From assembly GCA_040285825.1 (NCBI GenBank), contig JAUPSS010000004.1, forward strand, positions 6,269,658-6,333,657: 64,000 bases of DNA. The letters run 5' to 3'. This document shows positions 32,431 to 43,400 of the stretch, in pieces; positions within the stretch are counted from its first letter, which is position 1, and every line of letters starts with the position of its first letter. The position numbers and the translations under genes are program-made. The notes under the pieces are model-generated. The model did not search any database. It was not told where the DNA came from and saw only the letters and a list, made by a program, of their open reading frames with translations. This stretch comes from Eukaryota sp. TZLM1-RC (Eukaryota; Metamonada: BaSk clade).

Positions 32431-33084
32431 GATTTATTTTTTATCGTTATATTCATTATATTTATCAAGATTAAAATTTTAATTGTTGAAAATTATAGTT
32501 AACCACAAGATGTATTTGTTTTTTTCGATGTTCTAGGGATTGATGTGATTATTTTCTGATGTTATTTTTAATTTCTGATTCATTTTCAACTTTTGGTAGA
32601 TCCTCTGAATGTCTAGAATGTTCTCTGAGTGTCAATTGTTTTGATGTTGGAGAGGAATTTTAGTTTAGTGTAGTGATGCTTAGTTATTGTTGATAAATGA
32701 ACAAATTCTGATTAGCAAAATAGTTCTTGTTGTTAACAAAGCTCAACTGATGGCCACAGGTTGTGTTCCAATTGTAGTGATTGGATAATTAAGCCGTTGT
32801 TTGTAAGGGGTTGTTATATTTCTATGCATAGTTTCAAAAGTCAGCACGCTACGGTTTGCCAATAAGGTTGAATTTCAATTGATGTAGAATATTTCAAGTA
32901 TATTTCTCAAGGAAAAAATGGAGATTTACGATGAAACATAATGTTGATTTTTTGCAACAAAAAAGACCGAAAGTGTTTTTGTTGCTATTGAAGAGCAATA
33001 GCGGAAAACCTAAACCAAACCATTTATATTTCAATTTTTCCAAACTAAAAGATCTTTATCGATCAATGAATAACAATAGTCAAA
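32431..33084. other. Intergenic, AT-rich, no feature recognised
   Basis: I see no coding-like frame, RNA gene or repeat here beyond low-complexity AT sequence. Confidence 0.5.
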
Positions 33085-34200
33085 TACACAACTAAAGCCA
33101 CACATCCTCAAAATCTACATCCCCTACTTCAAAACAATTAATTACTAAAGATTCAACAAAATCGTCAAGGAAAGCCATAGCAGCCTTACCTAAAGATCTA
33201 AGTATTGAAGAAACAAAGGGACGTAAATTATCTTGGGCATGAGAATTTTCATTGGCAGAACAAGGAGATTTCGCGTATTTAGCATATTTTAATTTTTCGC
33301 CAGCAATAAGAGGACTATCAACATCTGAATTAATGAAATGTTCGTTAGAAGAATTATAAAGGTCAATGAACATGGCTTCTGTAATACTAAATCTACCATT
33401 TAAGCTTGCAACAACTAAATCACCTCTTGCCAGACCCAAAGAAGCTCTCTTGTAGCGCGTACTATCAATACTGGGGTCATCGAGAATTAATTTTGATAGC
33501 AAAGGCTCTAAAAAGGAATCTACTCGATATGATTTGTACATTACATAAATTTGGTCCCTGACATTATTATGCACTTTACTTCTAAATGTAATGAAATCTT
33601 TACAGTTCAAAGGTGAGTAAACAAAAGAGGTTTACTACATTTACATGTTAAATGATTGGGCAAATTGTTTGGTTATAGAAAACAACGAAAACGCATGTTC
33701 AAAAGCCATTTATTGTTTTTTAACAAAACTCCATGAACAAAGGGAGTTTGAGTTACTAAAGCAACAGCAGAACTATTACGAATGTCCTTTAAACAATTGG
33801 TGAAAGCGGGATTTTCAGTTTTGGCCAAGCCAAGTCTTACTTCATAATCCAAGCTGTCATATTATTTGAGCAGATGGTGCTGAAGCTTTTTCAGGCAAAA
33901 GCGTAAATTTGGGAGTGATCGGATGGGAATTTTTTGAACATTCTGAGGAAAACACTGAATACAGATATCACTGGGCAAATGATGTTATTCAAAATGAAGT
34001 TGATTTAAGTGAAAAAATTTGATTCACCATGGATCAGATGAACAACATAAGAAAACCTTTGGAAAAATTCAAAAATAGAATTTTTTCTTCCTCCCAAAAT
34101 TGCTCCTTTACACAAAATCGAAGATTTAGTGAACCAATTCCACCCAATGCAGCTGAATCATTTATATTTAAATTTTGATTGCACATTCTGTTTTCATTCT
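33085..34200 (-). mobile_element. RLE-B-like retroelement copy, 5'-truncated
   Basis: It starts in the RT thumb (AALGGIGSLNLRFC at ~34100-34160) with stops. A 172-residue open frame (33092-33610) follows, with the knuckle end NCKDFITFRSKVHNNVRD, RYKRASLGLARGDLVV (first nuclease Asp) and the KLKYAKYAK basic motif, and ends FEVGDVDFEDVWL. The DVxS core of other copies is altered (GRFSITEAMFIDLYN). It belongs to the same subfamily as the fragments at 15520-16000 and 48290-48590. Confidence 0.8.
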
Positions 34201-34339
34201 CTTGGATGCTCAATCATTGAGACAAATAACTGGAACTATAGCATTCATCTGGAAGAATTGATCCACACTCTACAGCATTCTGAATGTTGAGTGCAGATAT
34301 CTCCAAAAACTTATCACATCCACGATCTTGTAATCCTTT

Positions 34340-35645
34340 ATGTTTGAGTGTTTCAGAGGACTCCACAGAAATGTCTACATCTCAGCTGCTACATCTTTCT
34401 TTGCAGAAATGAGTATAAGAATGGTGTTTGATCTTGTGCCATTGTTTCTTTATTCAGTCATTTACACCCCTCCATTTCTTGTAGCATTCACAGAAAACAT
34501 AACTGATTCACTTGCACATGTTCTTAAGTTAGTTTTCGGTCGCATGGCTGATTCATCAGGACGAAAATTATTAACAGGACTTGGATATTTACTTGGACTA
34601 ATACCACGTCCCTTGCTTTTCAATGTGAAAAATTGGTGGGTATGTTCTTGATATTACTCACTGTAGGTGGTGTTTCTTGCCAAGCTTACAGAACGTGTAG
34701 GAAAGGGGATGAGAACTGCCCCAAGAGACGCACTGCTGGCCGACTCAACAAACCCTCAACAAAGGTCTGTGGCATATGGTCTCCAAAGGGCTTGTGATAT
34801 GATAGGAGGACTCCTGGGAATGGGGTTTATTCTAATATGTATGCATTCTTTCACTTCCAGTCATCTAACCTGCAGCATTGATAGTGTTAAAATCGCCGAC
34901 ATCGCTCAACCGCTCGTTATTCAATTGGTTTTGTTTGATCAGTCTCATTCCTGCATCAATAGCAGTTCTTATTTGGTTTCTTGGTATTACAGAAGATTTT
35001 CAGCCTGTAGCATCAACTGGTAATGGGTTAGTTGAGGACATATCAACCCTAGGCTCAAAGTTTTATCAGATAGTGTTTGTGACCAGCTTCTTTTCTATTG
35101 GCTTTCTCGGAAATTCCTTCAACTTGATGCTTGTAAAGGACTTGGACATTGAATTGGAAGTTATACTCACTTTACTTTTGTTTTCCCGTCTCATTGGTTC
35201 CATAGGGGGCACTAGCCTGCCGTATGTTGTCGACAGATTTGGAGTGAAGCAAGCCAATCTACTGGGTTATTTGAGTCATTCTATTGCGTGTTTGCTGTTT
35301 GTCTTGGGCCACCACACTCGAAACTTGCCTATTTTCTTCATTGCTTTTGGCATTTTTGGCTATTCCATTTCCATCCATCGTACTTCAGCAAAGACTTTAA
35401 CGTCTCTTATCGTTCCCTCGAGACATCAAGGGTTAGCTCTGGGTGGACTGTTTGCCATGATTGGTTTCGGGACATCAGTCGGTGCAATCATTACAGGATG
35501 GTTGTATTCCTTGAAGAGTACTTACCCATTCTTTTATGGGGCAATATTTGGGATCTTGTCAATGATTTTGTTGACGTTTATTTATAAGGACGAACGATTT
35601 CAGCCAAGATTTCAAGACCAACTATTAGAAGGCGACAATGATTGA
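34340..35645 (+). CDS. MFS transporter, bacterial-type, three exons
   Basis: The exons are 34340-34639, 34667-34838 and 34876-35645, giving 413 residues with about 12 membrane helices. The exons join in frame as NWW|VVFLAKL and GMGFILI-S-LIVLK. Family signs are the loop 2-3 motif GRMADSSGRK and, after helix 4, RVGKGMRTAPRDALLADS, which is characteristic of a bacterial MFS subgroup with a start like LPRNV...LTD. Substrate unknown. The second half (VDRFGVKQAN, loop 8-9) is conserved. The frame requires both introns, and without the second a TAA follows. Bacterial resemblance plus introns suggests an old transfer that later gained introns. Confidence 0.88.
34640..34666 (+). other. Intron 1 of MFS gene (27 nt)
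   Basis: It starts GTATGT and ends CACTGTAG. Removing it restores the MFS frame (phase 0) and the conserved NWW-VVFLAKL sequence. The 3' end has TTACTCAC in place of the CTAAC seen in the other introns. Confidence 0.8.
34839..34875 (+). other. Intron 2 of MFS gene (37 nt)
   Basis: It starts GTATGC and ends TCTAACCTGCAG, with CTAAC at 34865-34869, four bases from the AG. An earlier AG at 34859-34860 lies upstream of that branch point, and using it would give an immediate TAA, so the later AG is the acceptor. Phase 1. Confidence 0.8.
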
Positions 35646-36009
35646 GTGCTTGTTTTAACATAAAATGTAGATTTGATTGGAGTAAAATGTTTGTTGAAGA
35701 AATCAGGAACTAGCAACCATTAAGCACAGTTTCAACTGTGACAGTGGCGTTTATTCGTACAGTGCTTTAGGTGGTATTTCAAAGTTGTAACATTTTTGCT
35801 CCTGTCTGTCGCATTCTAATAAATAATCGATGTTTCTCACCGTGTTTTTATATTAATGGTAATCAAAGCTGTCCAGGTCTAATGGATTTGACAAGAACTG
35901 AGGGCAATTTGAGTCTGGTATAGATTTGTTTGGATCAATTATTATAATTAATGCAAAAAAATGGTTTGTTGAATTTGAAATTTCATTTTGTTGATTGATC
36001 ACCACTAGA
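35646..36009. other. Intergenic between tandem genes
   Basis: 364 nt with no coding-like frame. It holds the 3' end of the MFS transcript and the promoter of the GH5 gene. AATAAATAATCG occurs at ~35818. Confidence 0.5.
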
Positions 36010-37848
36010 ATGGCCCTAAACCTCCACAGAAAGCTTGCTTCTATACGAGGTGCCAATGTAAGCTCTGTTAGCAAACTTTCCCCAAATGCAGACCCTCTTC
36101 GCAAAGTGTTTGACCCCTTTCTAGGACAACATACAGCTACCATTCTTGACACGTTCCAATCTATGAATCTCAATTGCATTAGATTGATGGTATCATGGGA
36201 AGAAATCGAACCCAATCGCTTGCAGTTTAACACCTCTTATCTTTCTGGAATCAAAAAATTTGTTAGAAATTGTAACAATCGATCGATCGATGTGATTCTC
36301 GATTTCCACCAAGACTTGTACAGCAGAAAGCTTGGTGGTGACGGCTTCCCTGATTGGGTTCTTCCTCCTAAACTCCAAAGTCTCAACCAACAGTACAAAG
36401 AAACAGAACTATGGGCAGGACGCTTGGTCTTTTCTCCACAACAAAGAATAGCATGGGAACATTTTTGGGATGATGACAGCGAGGTTGTTGAGCACTATTT
36501 AAACATGATGTTGACGGTTTTGGAGTATTTGAAAGGAGTTGATTTAATGGCCATTGATATCATAAATGAGCCGAGTTTTCCTGAATTGTTTTTATTAAGT
36601 TCAGTGGTTAGGTCAAAAAGGAAGCTCAGAAGTTGTTTGACTTCCTTCTACTCTCGCATCATCCCTGCAATCTCCCCCAAACTTGGTTCGAACACTCTCT
36701 TCTTTGTTGAACCTTATGCTGCTGACTCATCACAGTTTCTTCAACATATTGGCATGGACCCTCTCAACATTCCCTCTCCTCTCCTTTCACGATGTGTTTA
36801 TGCTGCACATGCCTACGAAACTGTGCCTTTAAAACCTTTTCCCCATTGGTTTAGACTGGGGGCACCTGGCAGGTCATTTGAAGGGATAATAAAAAATCAT
36901 TTAAGGACAGCCCACAATCTTGGAATTCCGCTATTTATTGGGGAATTTGGTGATTTGACCATGAATAGTTGCAGTGAATGGTCGCTCAAATCTCTCGGAA
37001 GGCAAATTTACTTAATGTCAAGGTTAGGAATTGGTTCTTGTATTTATGAATTTAATCCTACCAAGTTTACCTGGAATTGTGAATATATGTCAATTATAGA
37101 TGATAAGTTGATTCCAACAAAAGTATTTGATGATATAATTAAGCCTCTTCAAGTTGATAACCCTTTAGAGTCTTGCTTGGTCTTTATTCAAACTAGGAAA
37201 AGACTGGAAAGTCAACGTCAGTCCAGACAGCTTTCTTCTTTGTTTTTACCTCTATTGAAACATCATTCAGCTGTGAAATCAGCCTCTTTCCTTCAAACTG
37301 TTAGTTTTGCAAGTAATTCTCGTCTCATTCATGTATTCAATGATCCATTAGTTGATAGTGCGACATTAGAACCAGGAATTTCAGCGATAAAAGGTCCTGA
37401 ACTTGATACCGTTTTCCTTTCTCCTTGTTTCAGCTCTGGGGTCTTTCATTGCAATTCTTATGGAGTTTTCGCTGTTTTTAATTTAGAATCAGGAATTAAT
37501 TTGGATTATATATTATTCAAACTTCAAGAAATGTTGATTAATCAACTTGCAGTCTCATTCATCTCCGTTTTAACCAACTTAGATCACACAATTGGTGGTT
37601 TAATTGTTGGATCGGACACTGAACGTAGCAGTAAGTCGTTGTACACTTCCATAAGGACTTTGTTACTTTCCAATCAATCCCTTCTTTCCCTGGGCGTTTC
37701 TGCTCCTGGATTGTCTAGGTTGGAAGAGCCTTTCGTTCCAGCTATCATCAAGAGGCCTATAGATGTTCAGTACTCAAAGTTTATTGTTCTAATTTCATTA
37801 ATTATTGGAATTTTAGCGTTTTTCTTTTTGAAAAATCCAGCAAAATAG
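36010..37848 (+). CDS. GH5 endoglycoceramidase-like glycosidase with C-terminal membrane anchor
   Basis: Endoglycoceramidases (GH5) cut the bond between oligosaccharide and ceramide in glycosphingolipids; related enzymes act on steryl glucosides. In this 612-residue protein, GANVSSVSKL, RLMVSWEEIEP and LDFHQDLYSRKLGGDG are typical of this GH5 branch. The acid/base is Glu187 in INEP and the nucleophile Glu312 in IGEFG. A beta-rich C-terminal domain follows (~390-580), then one hydrophobic helix (~588-608) and a short tail KNPAK. There is no N-terminal signal peptide, so it would be tail-anchored, with the catalytic domain facing the cytosol, unless targeting is unusual. The start is the ATG at 36010; an upstream TTG-based frame is ignored. 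Substrate is inferred from the family. Confidence 0.9.
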   Translation: MALNLHRKLASIRGANVSSVSKLSPNADPLRKVFDPFLGQHTATILDTFQSMNLNCIRLMVSWEEIEPNRLQFNTSYLSGIKKFVRNCNNRSIDVILDFHQDLYSRKLGGDGFPDWVLPPKLQSLNQQYKETELWAGRLVFSPQQRIAWEHFWDDDSEVVEHYLNMMLTVLEYLKGVDLMAIDIINEPSFPELFLLSSVVRSKRKLRSCLTSFYSRIIPAISPKLGSNTLFFVEPYAADSSQFLQHIGMDPLNIPSPLLSRCVYAAHAYETVPLKPFPHWFRLGAPGRSFEGIIKNHLRTAHNLGIPLFIGEFGDLTMNSCSEWSLKSLGRQIYLMSRLGIGSCIYEFNPTKFTWNCEYMSIIDDKLIPTKVFDDIIKPLQVDNPLESCLVFIQTRKRLESQRQSRQLSSLFLPLLKHHSAVKSASFLQTVSFASNSRLIHVFNDPLVDSATLEPGISAIKGPELDTVFLSPCFSSGVFHCNSYGVFAVFNLESGINLDYILFKLQEMLINQLAVSFISVLTNLDHTIGGLIVGSDTERSSKSLYTSIRTLLLSNQSLLSLGVSAPGLSRLEEPFVPAIIKRPIDVQYSKFIVLISLIIGILAFFFLKNPAK

Positions 37849-38620
37849 TTGTTTTGATTAATAAATATGAGTTTAATTCTATCAGAAGTAATTTGAGTAA
37901 TATACAAGCACGATAAAGTTGATCCTAAAGCTCTGATGGAATCTTTGTTAGCTTTTCTGGATGCAAAAGATAATTTCAACCAACAAAGAGTTACCTGTTG
38001 AACAGACTGCATTACTGAATTTGGTGAACTATTAGGAAGTGTTCAAATAGAATTAGAATAGCGATAATCATTGTTAGTTCACTATCTTTATCAAAAAAGT
38101 TCAAATTTGTAACAACCTTCATCAACAATGTCTCATATGGAATTTCCTATGGAAAGAATGAATTCTTGAGAAGTATCCTGTACACTTACATAACAAGAAA
38201 TTGAGAGCAACTGCCTTTCAAACGTCATTTTCTTATACTGTAAACTTCTCACCATTTTTTATAATATGATGATGGAACAAATTGTCAAATTACAATAATG
38301 ATTTTAGTGAAATTGTTCAATTTTAAAATCATTTCAAAAGCTTTACATCTATCCCCCTGCTTTGATATCCTCAATCTATGACAGACTTCTCCTACCGAAG
38401 ATGCTACACTATAAATGGGCAATTTGGTTTAATTGTTAGGCAAACTGTTGAATCTAGTGCTTTTTGTTTCTTGTTCTTTAATTTGTTATTTTCGGCCATG
38501 AATATGACTGATAGATACTATTAGCATTAGTAGACAAAAGCGCTGTTTTTATTACCAAAAAATTGAGAAACAAAATGGTTTTCACCGAGAATTAAGAAAA
38601 ATATAATACAAATACAAAAC
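37849..38620. other. Intergenic, convergent genes
   Basis: About 770 nt between the GH5 and Ser-rich protein stops. The AATAAATAT string at 37860 is a likely poly(A) signal. A plus-strand coding-like run at ~37905-38060 (DPKALMESLLAFLDAKDNF, a stop, then more) looks like a remnant of unknown origin. Nothing else is recognised. Confidence 0.45.
37860..37865 (+). terminator. AATAAA, likely poly(A) signal of GH5 gene
   Basis: AATAAA, extended to AATAAATAT, lies 12 nt after the GH5 stop. The same extended string follows the choline-transporter-like gene at 56284. The function is inferred from the position and shared sequence. Confidence 0.4.
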
Positions 38621-38644
38621 TAATTAATTAATTAATTAATTAAT
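38621..38644. repeat. (TAAT)6 microsatellite overlapping a stop codon
   Basis: Six perfect TAAT units, running into the TAA stop (38640-38642) of the minus-strand gene. Unit gains or losses would change the 3' end without altering the protein. Confidence 0.85.
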
Positions 38645-40124
38645 CAAGGTCAAAACTACTCCTAGATTCCAAAAGACTAAAAGCAAAGCTACCAGTCCGA
38701 GCTTCAACCTTATCCTCTCCACTGTGTCCTTCTTCTACTTCTTCTTTGTCTTCGAAATCCTCTGCAGGTTGATTTGAACTAGATGGTAGTGAAGGAAGAC
38801 CAAAACCTTTGGAAGCAACAACAGAAGCAGAAAGAAAAGAACGGGTTGGTTGAGGTACAACAGTAACAACGTCTTCAGAGTCAGAAAGGTCACTCTCGAC
38901 CTTGACAACAGAAGTTGATTGATTTGATTGATAGCTCTTATCAGGTGATTCAACTGTAGGAATGGTTTTGCAGAACCCATCATCAATCTTTTTGACCGAA
39001 TCACGTGTTTTTCTTCGTTGGTCAACAGAAGCACGTGCTTTTGAGTGGATTTTTCTTGACAAATCATTAAAGGTTCTCTTCTCAAATGAAGAAACACTTT
39101 CTGTATGCAATTGATTCGCCTCATTCACAGAGAGCTTTCCCATAGATTTAGATGGATCAAGAACTGTTTTATTCATTGAGGAGAGAGAAAGCAGCTTGGA
39201 TTTTTCAACGGAAGGTTTCACCTCGTGTTTCGTGTGATTTCGAAGAACCGAAGTAACCAAGTTGAGACCTCTACTATTGATAGAATCAGAAGATGAACCA
39301 AGAAGGGAAGTTGTCAAGGTTCCTGACTGATCAAAAGTCAATCTTTTGTTTGATTGATTGGTTGCCGGTCGATTTTTGACCCATGGTTTTGAACCTAAAG
39401 CAGCAGTAAAGCGTAAAGGAAGGGAATGTGATTTTCGCTTGAAATCACAGGAAAAAGACCTAGGTTTTTGACCAGATGGTGGCGGCGGCGGTGGTGGAGG
39501 GCTATTTGACTTGACTTGACTTTCTTGAACATTCTGATCTACTTTATTAACATGATCGAGATCAACTTCTGGTTGTGGTTCTTCAATCATACGCGATTGA
39601 TTGATTGATTGATCATTTGATTGGCAGTCAACAATGGGTTCAGACTTAGTATCCTCAACATCAACTTCCTGACAAACTTTTACATCATCCAAACCATCGT
39701 CATCTTTTTCTTCCCCAAAACTCACTGATTTTGGTGGTTCAGGTACACTATAAGTAGAGACCAAAGACCTTGCTGACCTGGCCGTGGACTCGGCATCCAT
39801 AGCAGAGAGACGTGGAGAAGGGGGAGCTCTAGAAAGAGAACGTGAATGGGGAGTTGAGATTGGTATAGTATTTCTACGTTCGCGTATGTCAGAGATTCCT
39901 TTTCTGAGACGTGTTATCTCGTGCTCTACGGTTTGTTTTCGAAGAGAAGTATCCATTGAAGGGGTTGTTGAACGAGGAGCTTGTTGTGTAGAAGATGTGT
40001 TTTCCATGGCATGTCGCGAAAAAGAGGATTCTTGAGTCCTTCTTTTGGAAAGAAGATGAAGATATTCAGATACTGACTGATGCGGTTGGAGTTGAGACTC
40101 AAGTAATTTGATATCTGAAGACAT
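38640..40124 (-). CDS. Ser-rich, largely disordered hypothetical protein (494 aa)
   Basis: I do not recognise a domain. Residues ~1-60 may be ordered (ESQLQPHQSVSEYLHLLSKR). The rest is dominated by Ser, Lys, Asp and Glu. Near residue 215 is an eight-proline run (SPPPPPPPPSGQKPRSFS), a candidate SH3- or profilin-binding site. Several (R/K)xxS sites suggest phosphorylation. The tail is acidic, ending FALLESRSSFDLD. It starts at the ATG at 40124, preceded by the GTGCNNCTAGCC motif. Composition suggests a scaffold or cytoskeletal regulator, but this is inference. It lies next to a DOCK-type GEF in the same orientation. Confidence 0.7.
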   Translation of the reverse strand: MSSDIKLLESQLQPHQSVSEYLHLLSKRRTQESSFSRHAMENTSSTQQAPRSTTPSMDTSLRKQTVEHEITRLRKGISDIRERRNTIPISTPHSRSLSRAPPSPRLSAMDAESTARSARSLVSTYSVPEPPKSVSFGEEKDDDGLDDVKVCQEVDVEDTKSEPIVDCQSNDQSINQSRMIEEPQPEVDLDHVNKVDQNVQESQVKSNSPPPPPPPPSGQKPRSFSCDFKRKSHSLPLRFTAALGSKPWVKNRPATNQSNKRLTFDQSGTLTTSLLGSSSDSINSRGLNLVTSVLRNHTKHEVKPSVEKSKLLSLSSMNKTVLDPSKSMGKLSVNEANQLHTESVSSFEKRTFNDLSRKIHSKARASVDQRRKTRDSVKKIDDGFCKTIPTVESPDKSYQSNQSTSVVKVESDLSDSEDVVTVVPQPTRSFLSASVVASKGFGLPSLPSSSNQPAEDFEDKEEVEEGHSGEDKVEARTGSFAFSLLESRSSFDLD

Positions 40125-40137
40125 CGGCTAGTTGCAC
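40125..40137 (-). promoter_or_regulatory. GTGCNNCTAGCC motif before ATG
   Basis: GTGCAACTAGCCG directly precedes the ATG of the Ser-rich protein. It matches the RME-8 start region (31578-31590) at 10 of 13 bases. Confidence 0.35.
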
Positions 40138-40412
40138 AGAAACGTATAATAGATGCAAACCGTTGAGATTTGGACTCGGAGGAAATCAATCATTAAAAGC
40201 AGTTGTTTTCATTCAACTACATTCTTATCCACTTACAAGTCATAACTGTTACAGCTTTGGGAAAATACAATTGAACAGATTGATGCACTGGACAGTGTGG
40301 CATATAAAATGGAAATAAAACTTAAAGTATTTTACAGCAAAAAATCCGAGATGATTAAATCACCAATAAATAACTATATACAACTTACCTTAAACTAATT
40401 GAAGTAAAAACC

Positions 40413-43400
40413 TCACCTACCAGAATTCACCTTCCGCACTAGCATCGTTCCTTTATAACCTACGGTACTACCAATCAAATCATAGAGCTTATACCACCCA
40501 TCTTCCAAAGCTTCATGAAATAGTTCAGCTTGAGGACGTTCGTTGGGAGGAAGACTTTCCACATAAGTCCAATTTGAGTACAACACAGTGCAACAAACCT
40601 CCAAAAGATCACAAAAACTGGACTTCAACTCTTCCAAGTCCTGTTGTGGCTGGCCCTCTCCAAAGAACGATTCGAATATAGCTGCAGGTCCAGCATTGAC
40701 CATAGCCAACAAACTTCCTTGGATTTGCATCTGAGCTACCATTGGATCTTTGGCCATTGCAGAGGCAAGGGAGGCGACTCGTTGTTGTAGACCTTGTGCA
40801 GCAGAACTAACGGGACTAAGCTCATGTTCGGTAAATGATTCAACAGAAACTCTAATTCTAGGTGCAGGGAGATAGGAATGGGTCGAAATATGAGTCTTTT
40901 TTATCCATATTTGATTAGGTGAAGCAGTAGACACTTTAGATCCATCTTTTGTAAATGGATATTGAAACTCAAACCGTCTAAAACAAACTTGATCTAAACT
41001 AGAAATTTCCAAAGGGTTAAGACCAACACCTTTGCATGGCGTAACTTCTGTAACAAAAACATAAACAGTATCATCCCTAAACTCCTGCTTTTGTATCTTT
41101 TGTCCAGGTTTGACAACTACTGGAGCAGAAAACGCCTTTGTAAATACAGGAGACACAGCATGAAGTTTGGTAAGGGGAGGGAATTGGTAGACATAGTTCT
41201 TATTATCATAATCGCCAGCTGCTTTTCCTTTGAATCTGACCAAATAAAACGTCGACTGTCTATAATTTTTTGACTTTTCAAACGAATTCTTCCAGTCAAC
41301 CAAAATCACAGGGACTTCAGACTTTTTGAGCTGTGAAGTTAAATAGAGTCGAAGGGGGAAAAGGGTATTAATAAATGGTCCAATTCCAGCCAAGACAGAG
41401 TAAGCAGTAGCCTTATCAACATAATCCAAGTAAAGATTTAATTGGCGATGAAATTCATCACCAACTGTGGACATGTCAAATTCCTCCAAGAAATTGTTAC
41501 ATGTATAGGTAGAGCACAGTCCAGTTAAATCGTGTAGGGAGAGTAAAGTGCTCTGTGAATCACGTTTACTATCACGTGAACTTTTGACCTTTTGGATTGG
41601 AGAAATAAGAGTGGCAAGACGGACATAGACTAAACTTGCAGAGGAAAAATAGGAATTTTTAATATAAAATGACGCTAATTGTTCAAGCCAAGATAATTCC
41701 AAATCAACATTATCCGTGTTGGAAATAGACAGACGATAAATTAGATCAGATTCAGTAAAAAGGTCAGAATTACCAGCTTTTTGGGCATTTTTCAACGTAA
41801 ATGTGTCAGTAATGATTGATTTTAACAACCGCACAGTCAGTGTCGTCCACTTTTGAGCCTTATTCGTCTTGGTAACCAAAAGATCCAGTAATTGAGGAAG
41901 GTTGTCTTTAATTTCAACGCTTGAATCTGACAAAACAGTGGATAATGACTTGCATAAAAGTCGCTTGACTTGGTTTGACTTTGATTGAATAAACCCAACT
42001 TCTAAAAGAACTGCCACGACTTCCATGGCAGCATTTTGAAGGTACAACGCTCTGTAATTCATGTATTTCAGTAAATGTAAAAACAAAGATTCCAACTTTG
42101 ACTCTGAATTGGAATCAAAAATGATTGAATAATGTCGAAACGGAAGGTTGACGAGTAATTGGAATATAGAGAAAAAACCATATTCTGAGAGAGATTGGTT
42201 AAGAAATTCAAAAACTATTTCATAGACTAACATTGCAGTCTGATTCTTTCTTGAGCTCTTTTCAGATTTTGGGAAAATTTTCTCTGAGGAAACCGACATT
42301 GATACAATATTTAAAATATTCATTATCACACGTACATAATTTTGAGACAAATACCCACCAAACCAATTATCATCATTATAAATAGGAGATTCATCAGAAT
42401 TAGAAGAGGGGAAACCATCAATTGATTTCCTAAAAGTCATGGAGAATCTACTTGAAAACTTACAACTACCACGTGGTGCCACGCTGTCAACACGTGTAGA
42501 AGGCATATCACCATCAACCAAAGCACCAGAACCCGTCTCAATAGAGTTTGACCTACGTCTTCCAGTATTAGCCAAGGCCGTCGAGATGGAAGCGTAGTTC
42601 GAAACTACTTGTGACCTAGCACGGATGGCAGGAGTAACTTCAGTTTCAGAATTAATTGTTTCTAATTGAGAAAACTTTGGATCAGTTCTGAGTTGATGAG
42701 ACAAACCACTTGGAGGTGCATGTCCAATGGTATTGAATCCTGGTCTGGAAAAAGAATGTAACTGACTTCTCTTGACTTCAAATTTATTTGATGGTTTTGT
42801 TCCAGAATAAGTTGACTGAATGGCCTTGGCAAAGTCATTAGCCTTGGCCTCAGGAGTATCCTCAGTGAATTTACGGTCTCTGACAATGGATACACAATGA
42901 TCAATGGAAAACTTGGTAGAATTTGTTTTAAAGAGGTTTAGGATATTTAGAATTGATACGTGATTGATATTGGAAAGTAACAAAGTCAGCAACTGTTCAC
43001 CAAGAAAAGAGAATATCCAAATAATGAAAAACACGTGAGCTTCTGACAAGGGTGACATTGACGAGTAGAGATCATTATCAATCAAAGTCAGTAGAAACGG
43101 TGAAAAAGCAAGAGCAGATTTTTGTCGCTCCTTTTCACTCAATGAAGCATCATTTTCAATTCTACAAGCTGTATGAATAAAATTCAAAATTAATTGGTCA
43201 ACGAAATTCTTAGAATAGTCACGTGATTTGATTAAATCTAAAAGACCAGATAAAGGCAACCCAGCAATTGGAAAAATTTCTAAAATATTGGTCAAATATG
43301 CATTTACATCTGAAATTTTCGAATGTGAAGCCTCCAGCAAATCATCTGATCTCTTCTTATCTGGACAAAAGAAAAACAAGGAAGAATCCATAAGTGTTTT

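Noticed and set aside
34839-34860. A 22-nt version of MFS intron 2 using the first AG
   Set aside because: It would leave an immediate in-frame TAA and precedes the CTAAC branch word; the 37-nt form restores the frame.
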